Source: Actinomycetota bacterium
GTDB lineage: Bacteria > Actinomycetota > Thermoleophilia > UBA2241
Assembly: GCA_003132645.1 (NCBI GenBank)
Contig: PKYM01000086.1
Location: 11,038 to 18,412 of the forward strand
Reading direction: 5' to 3'
Length of the DNA: 7,375 nucleotides
The position numbers and the translations under genes are program-made. Shown here one piece after another: positions 1 to 5,359 of the stretch. The notes under the pieces are model-generated. The model did not search any database and was not told the origin of the DNA. It saw only the letters and a program-made list of their open reading frames with translations. Each line of letters begins with the position of its first letter. Position 1 is the first letter of the stretch.

Positions 1-16
1 AAACGAAGGAAGGCCG

Positions 17-58
17 GAAACAAAGGAAGGGGCGGGGGCCGGTAGGCGCCCCGCCCCT
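17..58 (-). terminator. Rho-independent terminator for leftward transcription
   Basis: A perfect 10-bp stem is formed by AGGGGCGGGG (28-37) and CCCCGCCCCT (49-58); GCC 38-40 and GGC 45-47 can extend it inward. Read on the minus strand the hairpin is followed by a T-rich run, TTCCTTTGTTTCC, as expected of an intrinsic terminator. On the plus strand no T-run follows, so it should act on leftward transcripts. The upstream-in-transcript segment CCGCCC/GGGCGG (51-56 with 60-65) can form a competing hairpin that shares bases 51-58. Confidence 0.55.
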
Positions 59-102
59 CGGGCGGCTCAACGAAAGACAGCCGCAGCAGGTGAGCTAGGT
101 GC

Positions 103-147
103 TCAGACGGCGACTGCCTTCCGTCTTGCTACCTCAGAATCTGTCAT
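103..147 (-). CDS. 14-codon leader-like mini-ORF
   Basis: The ATG at 147-145 is preceded on the minus strand by CAGGAGG six bases upstream, one of the better SD sites in the window. The ORF reads MTDSEVARRKAVAV and ends at TGA 105-103. It is too short for a domain call and resembles nothing I recognise. It lies between a TATACT box and the terminator at 58-28, so it could be a leader peptide of an attenuator for a gene beyond the left edge, or a free-standing small protein. No run of a single amino acid points to a classical biosynthetic leader. Confidence 0.3.
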   Translation of the reverse strand: MTDSEVARRKAVAV

Positions 148-180
148 CAGCCACCTCCTGTGTCGCCTGCAATACCCGCC

Positions 181-198
181 CCGGCGAGCGCTCGCCGG
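181..198. repeat. 18-bp perfect palindrome
   Basis: CCGGCGAGCGCTCGCCGG is a perfect inverted repeat with no spacer. It lies just downstream of the TATACT box on the minus strand. It could be an operator dyad or a hairpin at the 5' end of the leftward transcript. GC-rich DNA yields such palindromes by chance more often than balanced DNA, so function is uncertain. Confidence 0.4.
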
Positions 199-210
199 AA
201 CGTGGCTCTC

Positions 211-216
211 AGTATA
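211..216 (-). promoter_or_regulatory. Possible -10 box (TATACT) for the leftward unit
   Basis: AGTATA on the plus strand reads TATACT on the minus strand, five of six bases of the sigma-70 -10 consensus and rare in DNA this GC-rich. The hexamer 17 bases upstream (CTGGCC) is a poor -35. A transcript starting near 204 would carry the palindrome at 181-198, the mini-ORF and the terminator, about 185 nt in all. Confidence 0.25.
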
Positions 217-537
217 GGACAACTTTGGGCGCAGGCCAGCCGATTTGTCAGGCGGGACAGGCAAAGAGATTGCGTGACGAGGTTGCGCTCCCGATGCGCT
301 CCAGTGTCGTCGGGGGCCGGCCAAGCCCAGTAGCACCAAACGACCGTGCAGAGGTTACGGCGAGGGCGGCATCCACGGTCCGCGGCGGGTAATATGGCAA
401 GGCGCCGGGAACAAATCCGCATGGTGTGCAAAGTGCGCCGCGCGAGGCGCGCCTCACGAGGCGCCCGGCGCTTCGCCTAAGTTCGTGTGTGGTTGCGGCG
501 GGCCTGCCGGCCCGCCGCTCGAACCGAAAGGATCACG
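217..537. other. Intergenic region upstream of the DUF1385 gene
   Basis: About 320 bases with no convincing protein. Open frames here have mixed codon third positions and low-complexity translations. Structures seen are TAATAT at 390-395, a possible plus-strand -10 box without a good -35; the 12-bp palindrome GAGGCGCGCCTC at 444-455; and a hairpin at 495-518, listed separately. It probably holds the promoter and leader of the DUF1385 gene. Confidence 0.4.
495..518 (+). promoter_or_regulatory. GC hairpin just upstream of the DUF1385 ribosome binding site
   Basis: GCGGCGGGCC (495-504) and GGCCCGCCGC (509-518) form a perfect 10-bp stem with a TGCC loop. It ends nine bases before the SD GAAAGGA (527-533) of the gene starting at 538. 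No T-run follows, so it is not a classical terminator. It could stabilise the mRNA 5' end or affect access to the ribosome binding site. Confidence 0.4.
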
Positions 538-1353
538 GTGGCCGATCTACGCATCGGGGGCATGGCCCTGAGAGACGGCGTCTTCCTGCAAAGCCAGGAC
601 AACTGGGCGGCCGCGGTCCGTCTGCCCGACGGCGAGGTCAAGGTGCGTTCCGGCGCCAAGAGCCGGTTGCCGGGGCGCGGCGTCTTCGACCGCGTGCCGG
701 TCGTGCGCGGCGTGAGCCGTCTGGTCGAGACCGCGACCGCACTGCCGGCCATGCGTCGCGCGCTCGGCCGGCCGGTGCTGCCCCAGGAGGACCCGGCGCT
801 GGTCGGCGCCGCCCTGGTCTCCGCTGCCGCCACGGTCGTGCTGCGCCGCACGATGAAGCAGGCTCCGCTTCTGCGCGAGCTTGCCGTCTCGGCGCTCTCG
901 GTGGTGCCGGCGCTGCTTGCCGTGCGCACCAGCGAGTTATCGCGGTTCCACGGCGCAGAGCACAAGAGCGTGGCCGCCTACGAGACCGGCGGCGAGCCCG
1001 CGGCGGCGGCCAAGGAGCACGACCGCTGCGGCACCAACCTGCTCGGCCCGCTGTTGCTCACCAATCTGACCTCAGGGCTCGTGCTGCGTGCCACTCAGAA
1101 CGACAACGATCCGTTGTCGACGCTGTTCATGGGGCTCGTCTCTCTCGGTTCGGCGTTCGAGATCTTCTCGTGGATGACCCATCATCGCGGTCACCCGCTG
1201 GCCGAGCTCATGCGGGCTCCCGGCGTGACCATGCAGCGGCTATTCACGACGCGCGAACCGAGCAGCGATCAGCTCGACGTCGCCCAGGCGGCGCTCAAGG
1301 AGCTGCTGCAGGCAGAGGGCGCGGCGACTGTGCCGGCGCCTGTCGTGGTCTAG
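538..1353 (+). CDS. DUF1385 family membrane protein
   Basis: The 271-residue product has the signature blocks of the DUF1385 family: an N-terminal GG..A.RDGV block near residues 7-14, HGAEHK at 138-143, RCGTN at 163-167 and a C-terminal TTREPS (from 237) followed by DVAQAAL. Hydrophobic stretches (around VGAALVSAAATVV, VSALSVVPALLAV and LFMGLVSLGSAF) suggest an integral membrane protein. The biochemical function of the family is not established; conserved His/Glu/Cys residues hint at metal binding, which is inference. The GTG at 538 follows GAAAGGA by four bases and begins the family-like sequence; an in-frame GTG at 487 has no SD and adds 17 unconserved residues. The first motif is divergent from the common GGQAVIEGVMMR form. 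The gene is convergent with the thioesterase gene, with 41 bases between the stops. Confidence 0.88.
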   Translation: MADLRIGGMALRDGVFLQSQDNWAAAVRLPDGEVKVRSGAKSRLPGRGVFDRVPVVRGVSRLVETATALPAMRRALGRPVLPQEDPALVGAALVSAAATVVLRRTMKQAPLLRELAVSALSVVPALLAVRTSELSRFHGAEHKSVAAYETGGEPAAAAKEHDRCGTNLLGPLLLTNLTSGLVLRATQNDNDPLSTLFMGLVSLGSAFEIFSWMTHHRGHPLAELMRAPGVTMQRLFTTREPSSDQLDVAQAALKELLQAEGAATVPAPVVV

Positions 1354-1364
1354 GTTCGGGGTTC

Positions 1365-1384
1365 GCGGCTCGGCGTCGAGCCGC
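1365..1384. terminator. Hairpin between convergent genes
   Basis: GCGGCTC (1365-1371) and GAGCCGC (1378-1384) form a perfect 7-bp stem around a six-base loop, in the short gap between two convergent stop codons. There is no T-run on either side, so it is at best a weak bidirectional terminator or mRNA 3'-end hairpin. Confidence 0.35.
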
Positions 1385-1394
1385 TCGCCGCGCG

Positions 1395-1880
1395 CTACTC
1401 GCGGGGTTCGCGCTCGCGTTCGTCGAGGCGCACGCGGCGGCGTTCTTCGGCGGCCGCCCAGCGGCGCCGCTCGATCTCGGTCTCGACCAGTAACTGCGGC
1501 ACTGCCGTGGGGCGGCCGTCGTCGCCCAGCGCCACGTACACCAGATAGGCCGAGTTGGTGTGCAGCCATGTGCCCGTGTCGAGGTCTTCGGCTTCGACCC
1601 GCACGCCGATCTCCATCGAGCTGCGCCCGGCCCAGTTGACCGTGGCCTTGAACACGACGAGGTTGCCGATCTGCACGGGGTAATGGAACGAGGTGCGATC
1701 GATCGAGGCTGTGACTACGCGCCGGCGGGCGAAGCGGTAGGCGCAGGTGCCGGCCGCTTCGTCGATCGCCTTGAGGATGACGCCGCCGTGAATGACGCCC
1801 ATGAAGTTGGCGTCGGCCGGTTGCATGAGCGCCGAAAGTTCGACCGGGGTGTCGGCCGCCCGGATGGCTGCGGCGCTCAC
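1395..1880 (-). CDS. Acyl-CoA thioesterase, single hotdog domain (YciA/BFIT-like)
   Basis: The 161-residue product is a one-domain hotdog-fold thioesterase of the type that hydrolyses acyl-CoA to free fatty acid and CoA in the cytoplasm. The family signature is the HGG at residues 31-33 (GVIHGG), followed by L..IDEAAG with Asp40 at the usual acidic position, then VVTASID and SFHYPVQIGNLV, and a C-terminal AYLVYVAL..DGRPTAVP. Length fits the family, with a charged Arg/Glu-rich tail of about 25 residues. The GTG at 1880 is preceded by a weak GGCGGCGGA. An in-frame Met19 would cut off only the poorly conserved head. The start region is repeated twice immediately upstream as closed mini-ORFs. It is probably cotranscribed with the small gene ending at 1980. 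The acyl-chain preference cannot be read from the sequence. Confidence 0.88.
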   Translation of the reverse strand: MSAAAIRAADTPVELSALMQPADANFMGVIHGGVILKAIDEAAGTCAYRFARRRVVTASIDRTSFHYPVQIGNLVVFKATVNWAGRSSMEIGVRVEAEDLDTGTWLHTNSAYLVYVALGDDGRPTAVPQLLVETEIERRRWAAAEERRRVRLDEREREPRE

Positions 1881-1918
1881 GGCGTATCCGCCGCCCAGAT
1901 GAGTAGTGTCACGCTCAC
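1877..1918 (-). CDS. Mini-ORF 2 upstream of the thioesterase (13 codons)
   Basis: It encodes VSVTLLIWAADTP and ends at a TGA overlapping the thioesterase GTG (1880) in a GTGA junction typical of termination-reinitiation coupling. The one-codon insertion relative to its sister copies keeps the arrangement intact. The GCGGCGGA near its 3' end is also the only SD-like sequence for the thioesterase. Confidence 0.25.
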   Translation of the reverse strand: MSVTLLIWAADTP

Positions 1919-1953
1919 GGGATGTCGGCCGCCCGGATCAGTGCCGTGCTCAC
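1915..1953 (-). CDS. Mini-ORF 1 upstream of the thioesterase (12 codons)
   Basis: It encodes VSTALIRAADIP and stops at a TGA that overlaps the GTG of mini-ORF 2 by the sequence GTGA. It begins 26 bases after the stop of the small arginine-rich gene and has no strong SD of its own. It may be translated by coupling or may be only the relic of a tandem duplication of the thioesterase start. Confidence 0.25.
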   Translation of the reverse strand: MSTALIRAADIP

Positions 1954-1979
1954 AGTTCGTGCTCGCCCAGGCTCGGAGG

Positions 1980-2177
1980 TCACACGTCGAACGATCCCGG
2001 CAGGCGCCGCCGCCGCCGATCGCGGGTCTCGCGTCCGCCGCCGCCTGATCTGTCTTTGCGGCGGTCGGCTTTGCGCCGGTCCATGATGACCGTGATGTTG
2101 GGGTTGTCCTTGTAGCGCTCGACGAGGCGCGCGTACACCTCTTCGCCGAGTTCGGGCGGGACCACTGAGTAGATCAC
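1980..2177 (-). CDS. Small arginine-rich protein of unknown function (65 aa)
   Basis: The GTG at 2177 follows a near-perfect SD, GAGGAGG, by five bases, which fixes the start; longer in-frame forms running to 2378 lack an SD there and cross a 12-bp repeat. The product opens with an amphipathic segment (VIYSVVPPELGEEVYARLVERY), continues with DNPNITVIMDRRKADRR, and ends in a strongly basic tail with a GGGG linker and a run of five arginines. The 'VIxDRRxxDRR' segment resembles the ends of many small bacterial proteins that I cannot name precisely. The tail could bind nucleic acid or an anionic nucleotide; this is speculation. It is the first gene of a leftward unit with the thioesterase and is divergent from the diguanylate cyclase gene. 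Confidence 0.72.
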   Translation of the reverse strand: MIYSVVPPELGEEVYARLVERYKDNPNITVIMDRRKADRRKDRSGGGGRETRDRRRRRLPGSFDV

Positions 2178-2220
2178 CTGAACCTCCTCACAGCAGGGCC
2201 AATCTACCAGAACTTCGCCG

Positions 2221-2274
2221 CTCGCGTCACTGCTCGCGTCACCGTTCGCGTCGTTTCTCGCGTCACCGTTCGCG
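2221..2274. repeat. 12-bp tandem repeat in the leader of the leftward unit
   Basis: Four and a half units of 12 bp: CTCGCGTCACTG, CTCGCGTCACCG, TTCGCGTCGTTT, CTCGCGTCACCG and a partial TTCGCG. On the minus strand this gives repeated GTGACGCGA-type words within the predicted 5' leader of the small gene. It could be multiple protein-binding sites on RNA or DNA, or a simple slippage product. Confidence 0.7.
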
Positions 2275-2285
2275 CGAGGATGCCA

Positions 2286-2306
2286 AATGCAACGGGCCCG
2301 GGCATT
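2286..2306. repeat. Near-palindrome AATGC...CGGGCCCG...GCATT
   Basis: AATGC (2286-2290) pairs with GCATT (2302-2306) around the central palindrome CGGGCCCG (2293-2300). It lies in the predicted leader of the leftward unit, next to the 12-bp repeat. It may be an operator or RNA hairpin; there is no direct evidence. Confidence 0.35.
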
Positions 2307-2354
2307 GCGCGCCGCCTCTGGTGAGGAGCCTTGCAGAACCCGAGCCCGTCTTGA

Positions 2355-2368
2355 AGGGGGTACACCCT
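2355..2368. promoter_or_regulatory. Dyad AGGGGGTACACCCT at the predicted leftward start site
   Basis: Twelve of 14 positions are symmetric around GTAC. It lies immediately downstream of the minus-strand -10 element at 2376-2369, so a protein bound here would block the start of leftward transcription. It is a candidate operator by position and symmetry only. Confidence 0.3.
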
Positions 2369-2396
2369 CTATCGGCACAGTTTGGGCGGGACTTTA
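2369..2396 (-). promoter_or_regulatory. SigD/FliA-like promoter for the small protein-thioesterase unit
   Basis: On the minus strand TAAA (2396-2393, within CCTAAAG) is followed after 16 bases by GCCGATAG (2376-2369). The established consensus for motility-type sigma factors is TAAA, 14-16 bases, then GCCGATAA/T, so the match is close, differing at one base of the -10. Transcription would start near 2363, giving a leader of about 185 nt to the GTG at 2177. Confidence 0.5.
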
Positions 2397-2421
2397 GGTT
2401 TTTCGCAGGGTGTGCCGATGT
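2395..2421 (+). promoter_or_regulatory. SigD/FliA-like promoter for the diguanylate cyclase gene
   Basis: GCCGATGT (2414-2421) matches the first six bases of the motility-sigma -10 element. Fifteen bases upstream is TAGG (2395-2398), a weak version of TAAA. It points away from the minus-strand promoter, and the two -35 areas overlap. The pair creates the perfect inverted repeat ATCGGCACA (2371-2379) / TGTGCCGAT (2411-2419). The start site would be near 2428, about 200 nt before the GTG at 2627. Confidence 0.38.
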
Positions 2422-2626
2422 CGCCGGCGAAGGCCTGAGACATCCGTCTAGCGCCGTGCTACAAACAGTCACGTACTACTCAGAGTCTACCGATATGGCA
2501 CAAAGAGATGCCTCTCAGGCGCAGTCATCGACAGGAAGGCCCGGTGGGCGTCTTCGCGCGGCAGACGACGCAGGTCGGACTGTCGCTGCCGGGCAGTGCC
2601 GGGAAACGAAGGACCGAGGGAGCCAC
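2422..2626 (+). other. Long 5' leader of the diguanylate cyclase gene
   Basis: About 200 bases between the predicted promoter and the chosen start. It is open in frame from 2321, and an ATG at 2495 could add 44 residues. That stretch has no SD, and only about 58 percent of its codons end in G or C, against roughly 90 percent or more in the gene, so it looks untranslated. I looked for the conserved blocks of the class I cyclic-di-GMP riboswitch and did not find them. Confidence 0.4.
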
Positions 2627-5314
2627 GTGACCGCTGAACACCGCGAGCGAGCCGTTCTCGAGCTGAGCGCGACGCTCGCTTCCAGCCTCGTCCTCGAAGA
2701 CGTGCTGGCGACCGTCGCCAGGCGTGTCGGCGAGATCATGGACGTCTGGTGGGTCGACATCTGGAACTACTCCAGCGAGCGCGATGCGCTGGTCTACGAG
2801 GCCTACTGGTGTTGCGGCGGCATGAGCGACGAGGACCGGGCATTCGTGGGTACGGTCACGCCGCTCGACGAACGACCGGAGTTTCGCCGTCTGCTCGAGG
2901 GCGGGCGCGCGGTGGAGTGCCACATCGACGATCCCGGCCTTCCCCCCGAGGAACGCGAGGCCTACGAGAAGTGGGGCCAGAAGGCCACCCTCGATGCCCC
3001 GCTCAGATTCGGCGACAAGGTCATCGGCACGCTCGGCGTCGCCGAGACCCGTCACGTGCGCCACTTCACAGACGACGAGCGCGCGCTGTTCGAGCAGCTC
3101 TGCGTCGTGGCGGCCATCGCCATCCACAACGCCAAGATGTTCCGCCGCCAGGAAGAACAGACGAGGTTCATGACCTCGCTGGTCGACGCCAGTCGGGCTA
3201 TCACTTCGACTGTCGACCTCGATGAGGTGCTCGACCGCGTGGCGCGCGAGGCCGCGACCGCACTGGCCATGACACAGGCGGTCGTCTACGAACATGTGCC
3301 CGAGGACGAGACCCTCGTCTACCGTGCCCTGTTCGAGCGCGAACCGGCCGGCGTGCCCCACGACGAGCTCGGCACGGCCTACTCGTTCGCGACCTGGCCG
3401 GGCGAGCGGACGATCGTCTTCGCCGACGGGCCCACGGTCGAGCATGTCAGCGACGGCGACCTTGCACCCGATCGCAAAAAGAGCATGGAGATCTACGGCG
3501 AGAAGACCGTGCTGAGCGTGCCGCTGCGGTTCGGCGAGCAGCGCGTCGGGGTGCTGCGACTCTACGACATGCACGACGAGCGGTCCGTCACCGAGGCCGA
3601 GCTGCAGCTCGCCCGGGGACTCGGTGAGCAGGCTGCCATCGCCATCATCAACGCCCGCCTGTTCGGCCAGGTCGACGCCGCGCAGCAGCGCCTTGGGGCG
3701 CTGCTCGACTCCAGCCGGGCACTCACCTCGAGTCTCGTCCTCGAAGAGGTGATCGACACCGTGGTCCACACCGGCGCCGCGGCCCTCGCTTCGAAGCGCT
3801 GCGTCCTCTACGAGTTCGACCGGGCCAGCGACACCCTCACGGCGCGCGCCTACGCTGAGGCTACGCCGACACCCGGCTATGCCGAGATCGGCGTGCCGCT
3901 GCCCCTGGGCAAGATGCCGGGCAACCGCGCCATCCTCAACCAGCGGGTGCCGGTGGTCGAGCAGCTCTCCGATCGGACCGTCGACAAACGTACGCGCGCC
4001 GGGATGGCGCACTGGGGCGAGTTCACGGCGCTGAACGTGCCGCTGTTCTACAACGACGAGGCGCTCGGCATCCTGATGTTCCTGGAGACCGAAGCCGAGC
4101 GTCAGTTCACGCCAGACGAGCTCGCGCTCGCGACCGGTATCGGCGAGCAGGCCTCGATCGCCTTGCAGAACGCGCGGCAGTACCGCCGCCAGGAGGTCCA
4201 CACCCATCGCCTCCTCGGTCTGCTCGAGTCGAGCCGCGCGATGACCGCCTCGCTGTCGGCCCAGCAGACCATCGACGGCATGAAGGCCGAGATCAGCAAC
4301 CTGCTGACCGGCATCGACTGCCGAGTCGGGGTGCATCTGCGAAACGAAGAGGGCGCCTTCGAGGCCTTCGTCACCGACGGCGAGAGGCGGTCGGCGGCGG
4401 AGCGACAGCCCGCGGGCGACAAGGTCGTGGCCCAGGCGCTCGAACGCAAGTGTCCGGTGCAGGTCGAGCACGTCAAGGGACGCACGCGGCTCGTGATCCC
4501 CCTGCTCGTCAAGGACGAGCCCTCGGGCTTCGTCGACCTCTCCGGGCGGCTCGACCGGCCCTTCAGCGAAGACGAGATAGAGGTCGCCCAGATCCTTGCC
4601 AACCAGACCGCCGTGGCCGTCGAAAAGGCGCGGCTCTACGAGAAGATCGAGCTCCAGGCCATCACCGACGGGCTCACCGGCCTCTACAACCATCGCGAGT
4701 TCCACGAGCGGCTCAAGTCCGAGGTGTCGCGCTCGTGGCGCTACAACGCGCCGGTCTCGCTGCTGATGATCGACATCGACGATTTCAAGAGATTCAACGA
4801 CGCCTACGGTCACGTGATCGGCGACGACGTGCTGCGCGCGGTCGGCCGCCTGATGATGATGGGGCTGCGCCGCGACATCGACGTGGCGGCCCGCTACGGC
4901 GGCGAGGAGTTCGCCATCATCCTGCCCAACACGCCGATCCCCGCCGCCCACGCCGTGGGCGAGCGCATGAGAGCGACGCTGGCGACCAGCAAAGCTGTCC
5001 TGCCCGTCGGCGCGCGGTCATCTGCCGAGGCACGCCCGCAAGCAGGTCTTGACGAGGCCTCCGGCGCTCCCGCTCACGCGGGCGGCGCGGCCAAGGTCGG
5101 CGAGCGCCTGCGCCGCGATATCGAGCGCGCCACCGTGCTCACCGACGACGGAGAGACGCTCGACCGCGTGACCGTGAGCGTAGGCGTCGCGGCGTTTCCC
5201 GACCACGCCGGCGACGCCGGCGGCCTGGTCAAGGCGGCAGACGACGCCCTGTATACGGCCAAGCGAGCCGGCAAGAACCGGGTCTGCTTGGCCGACCTGT
5301 CCGACTGCGAGTGA
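2627..5314 (+). CDS. Diguanylate cyclase with four GAF domains and an active-looking GGDEF domain
   Basis: This 895-residue soluble protein should make cyclic di-GMP from two GTP in the cytoplasm. GAF-like sensor domains lie at about 21-172, 190-345, 357-519 and 529-672, each ending in an IA.xNARxF/Y-type helix that leads into the next; their ligands are unknown. The GGDEF domain spans about 678-889, with DGLTGLYNHREF, metal Asp716 in MIDIDDF, FNDAYGH, the signature GGEEF at 758-762 and the product-inhibition site R749xxD752 exactly five residues before it. All catalytic features are intact. Residues 777-823 are an extra Ala/Pro/Gly-rich segment with a repeated VGER(M/L)R helix. The GTG at 2627 follows GAGGGAG and marks where codon bias becomes strong. 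A paralogue follows 45 bases downstream, probably in the same operon. Confidence 0.9.
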   Translation: MTAEHRERAVLELSATLASSLVLEDVLATVARRVGEIMDVWWVDIWNYSSERDALVYEAYWCCGGMSDEDRAFVGTVTPLDERPEFRRLLEGGRAVECHIDDPGLPPEEREAYEKWGQKATLDAPLRFGDKVIGTLGVAETRHVRHFTDDERALFEQLCVVAAIAIHNAKMFRRQEEQTRFMTSLVDASRAITSTVDLDEVLDRVAREAATALAMTQAVVYEHVPEDETLVYRALFEREPAGVPHDELGTAYSFATWPGERTIVFADGPTVEHVSDGDLAPDRKKSMEIYGEKTVLSVPLRFGEQRVGVLRLYDMHDERSVTEAELQLARGLGEQAAIAIINARLFGQVDAAQQRLGALLDSSRALTSSLVLEEVIDTVVHTGAAALASKRCVLYEFDRASDTLTARAYAEATPTPGYAEIGVPLPLGKMPGNRAILNQRVPVVEQLSDRTVDKRTRAGMAHWGEFTALNVPLFYNDEALGILMFLETEAERQFTPDELALATGIGEQASIALQNARQYRRQEVHTHRLLGLLESSRAMTASLSAQQTIDGMKAEISNLLTGIDCRVGVHLRNEEGAFEAFVTDGERRSAAERQPAGDKVVAQALERKCPVQVEHVKGRTRLVIPLLVKDEPSGFVDLSGRLDRPFSEDEIEVAQILANQTAVAVEKARLYEKIELQAITDGLTGLYNHREFHERLKSEVSRSWRYNAPVSLLMIDIDDFKRFNDAYGHVIGDDVLRAVGRLMMMGLRRDIDVAARYGGEEFAIILPNTPIPAAHAVGERMRATLATSKAVLPVGARSSAEARPQAGLDEASGAPAHAGGAAKVGERLRRDIERATVLTDDGETLDRVTVSVGVAAFPDHAGDAGGLVKAADDALYTAKRAGKNRVCLADLSDCE

Positions 5315-5326
5315 CCCGAGCGGCAG

Positions 5327-5357
5327 CGAGCCTCGCCGACCTATCGCGGCGGGCTCG
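5327..5357 (+). promoter_or_regulatory. Hairpin covering the ribosome binding region of the downstream GAF-GGDEF gene
   Basis: CGAGCC-T-CGCCG (5327-5338) pairs with CGGCG-GGCTCG (5347-5357): 11 base pairs with one bulged T and an eight-base loop. The 3' arm ends two bases before the ATG at 5360 and contains the only purine-rich stretch available as an SD (GGCGGG). Translation of the second gene should therefore be restrained unless the hairpin is opened, for example by ribosomes finishing the upstream gene at 5314. No T-run follows, so it is unlikely to be a terminator. Confidence 0.5.
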
Positions 5358-5359
5358 AG

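Larger units (their letters stand above)
1846..1953 (-). repeat. Three tandem imperfect copies of the thioesterase start region
   Basis: On the minus strand three units begin GTGAGC at 1953, 1918 and 1880 (lengths 35, 38 and about 35). Units 1 and 3 agree at 29 of 35 positions, including a 16-bp identical core, TGTCGGCCGCCCGGAT on the plus strand. Unit 2 agrees with unit 3 at about 26 of 35 with a 3-base insertion. Unit 3 is the start of the thioesterase gene (VSAAAIRAADTP). Units 1 and 2 encode VSTALIRAADIP and VSVTLLIWAADTP, and each closes with a TGA overlapping the next GTG in a GTGA junction. Confidence 0.8.

Noticed and set aside
220..246. GCCGATTT at 239-246 as a third motility-sigma promoter
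   Set aside because: No TAAA-like -35 occurs 14-16 bases upstream (ACAA, CAAC and AACT instead), so the -10 resemblance alone is not enough.
1..537. tRNA, SRP RNA or RNase P RNA in the left region
   Set aside because: No cloverleaf with a TTCGA-type T-loop, no SRP tetraloop motif and no RNase P core sequence could be found.
426..1493. 355-codon plus-strand frame overlapping the DUF1385 gene
   Set aside because: Arg/Ala/Gly-rich shadow of the DUF1385 frame; it carries none of the conserved motifs and runs into the antisense of the thioesterase gene.
2178..2378. Extension of the small arginine-rich protein to 132 residues
   Set aside because: The extension crosses the 12-bp repeat and the palindromes and has no SD at its ATG, whereas the GTG at 2177 has GAGGAGG five bases upstream.
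2371..2419. 9-bp inverted repeat read as a stem-loop RNA element
   Set aside because: The arms are better explained as the outward-facing TGTGCCGAT promoter elements; as RNA it would have a 31-base loop with no conserved motif I recognise. An operator role remains possible.
2321..2626. Longer N-terminus for the cyclase (GTG 2321 or ATG 2495)
   Set aside because: No SD at either start, poor codon bias in the extension, and a start at 2321 would lie upstream of the promoter-like elements. The GTG at 2627 has an SD and begins the domain-like sequence.
2178..2626. Cyclic-di-GMP riboswitch in either leader
   Set aside because: The conserved blocks of the class I aptamer are not visible on either strand, and no class II pattern is recognisable by eye.
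2525..4951. 808-codon open frame on the minus strand opposite the cyclase
   Set aside because: It runs antisense to a gene with clear GAF and GGDEF domains and strong codon bias. Its translation is rich in His, Asp and Arg without any recognisable domain, as expected of the reverse frame of GC-rich DNA.
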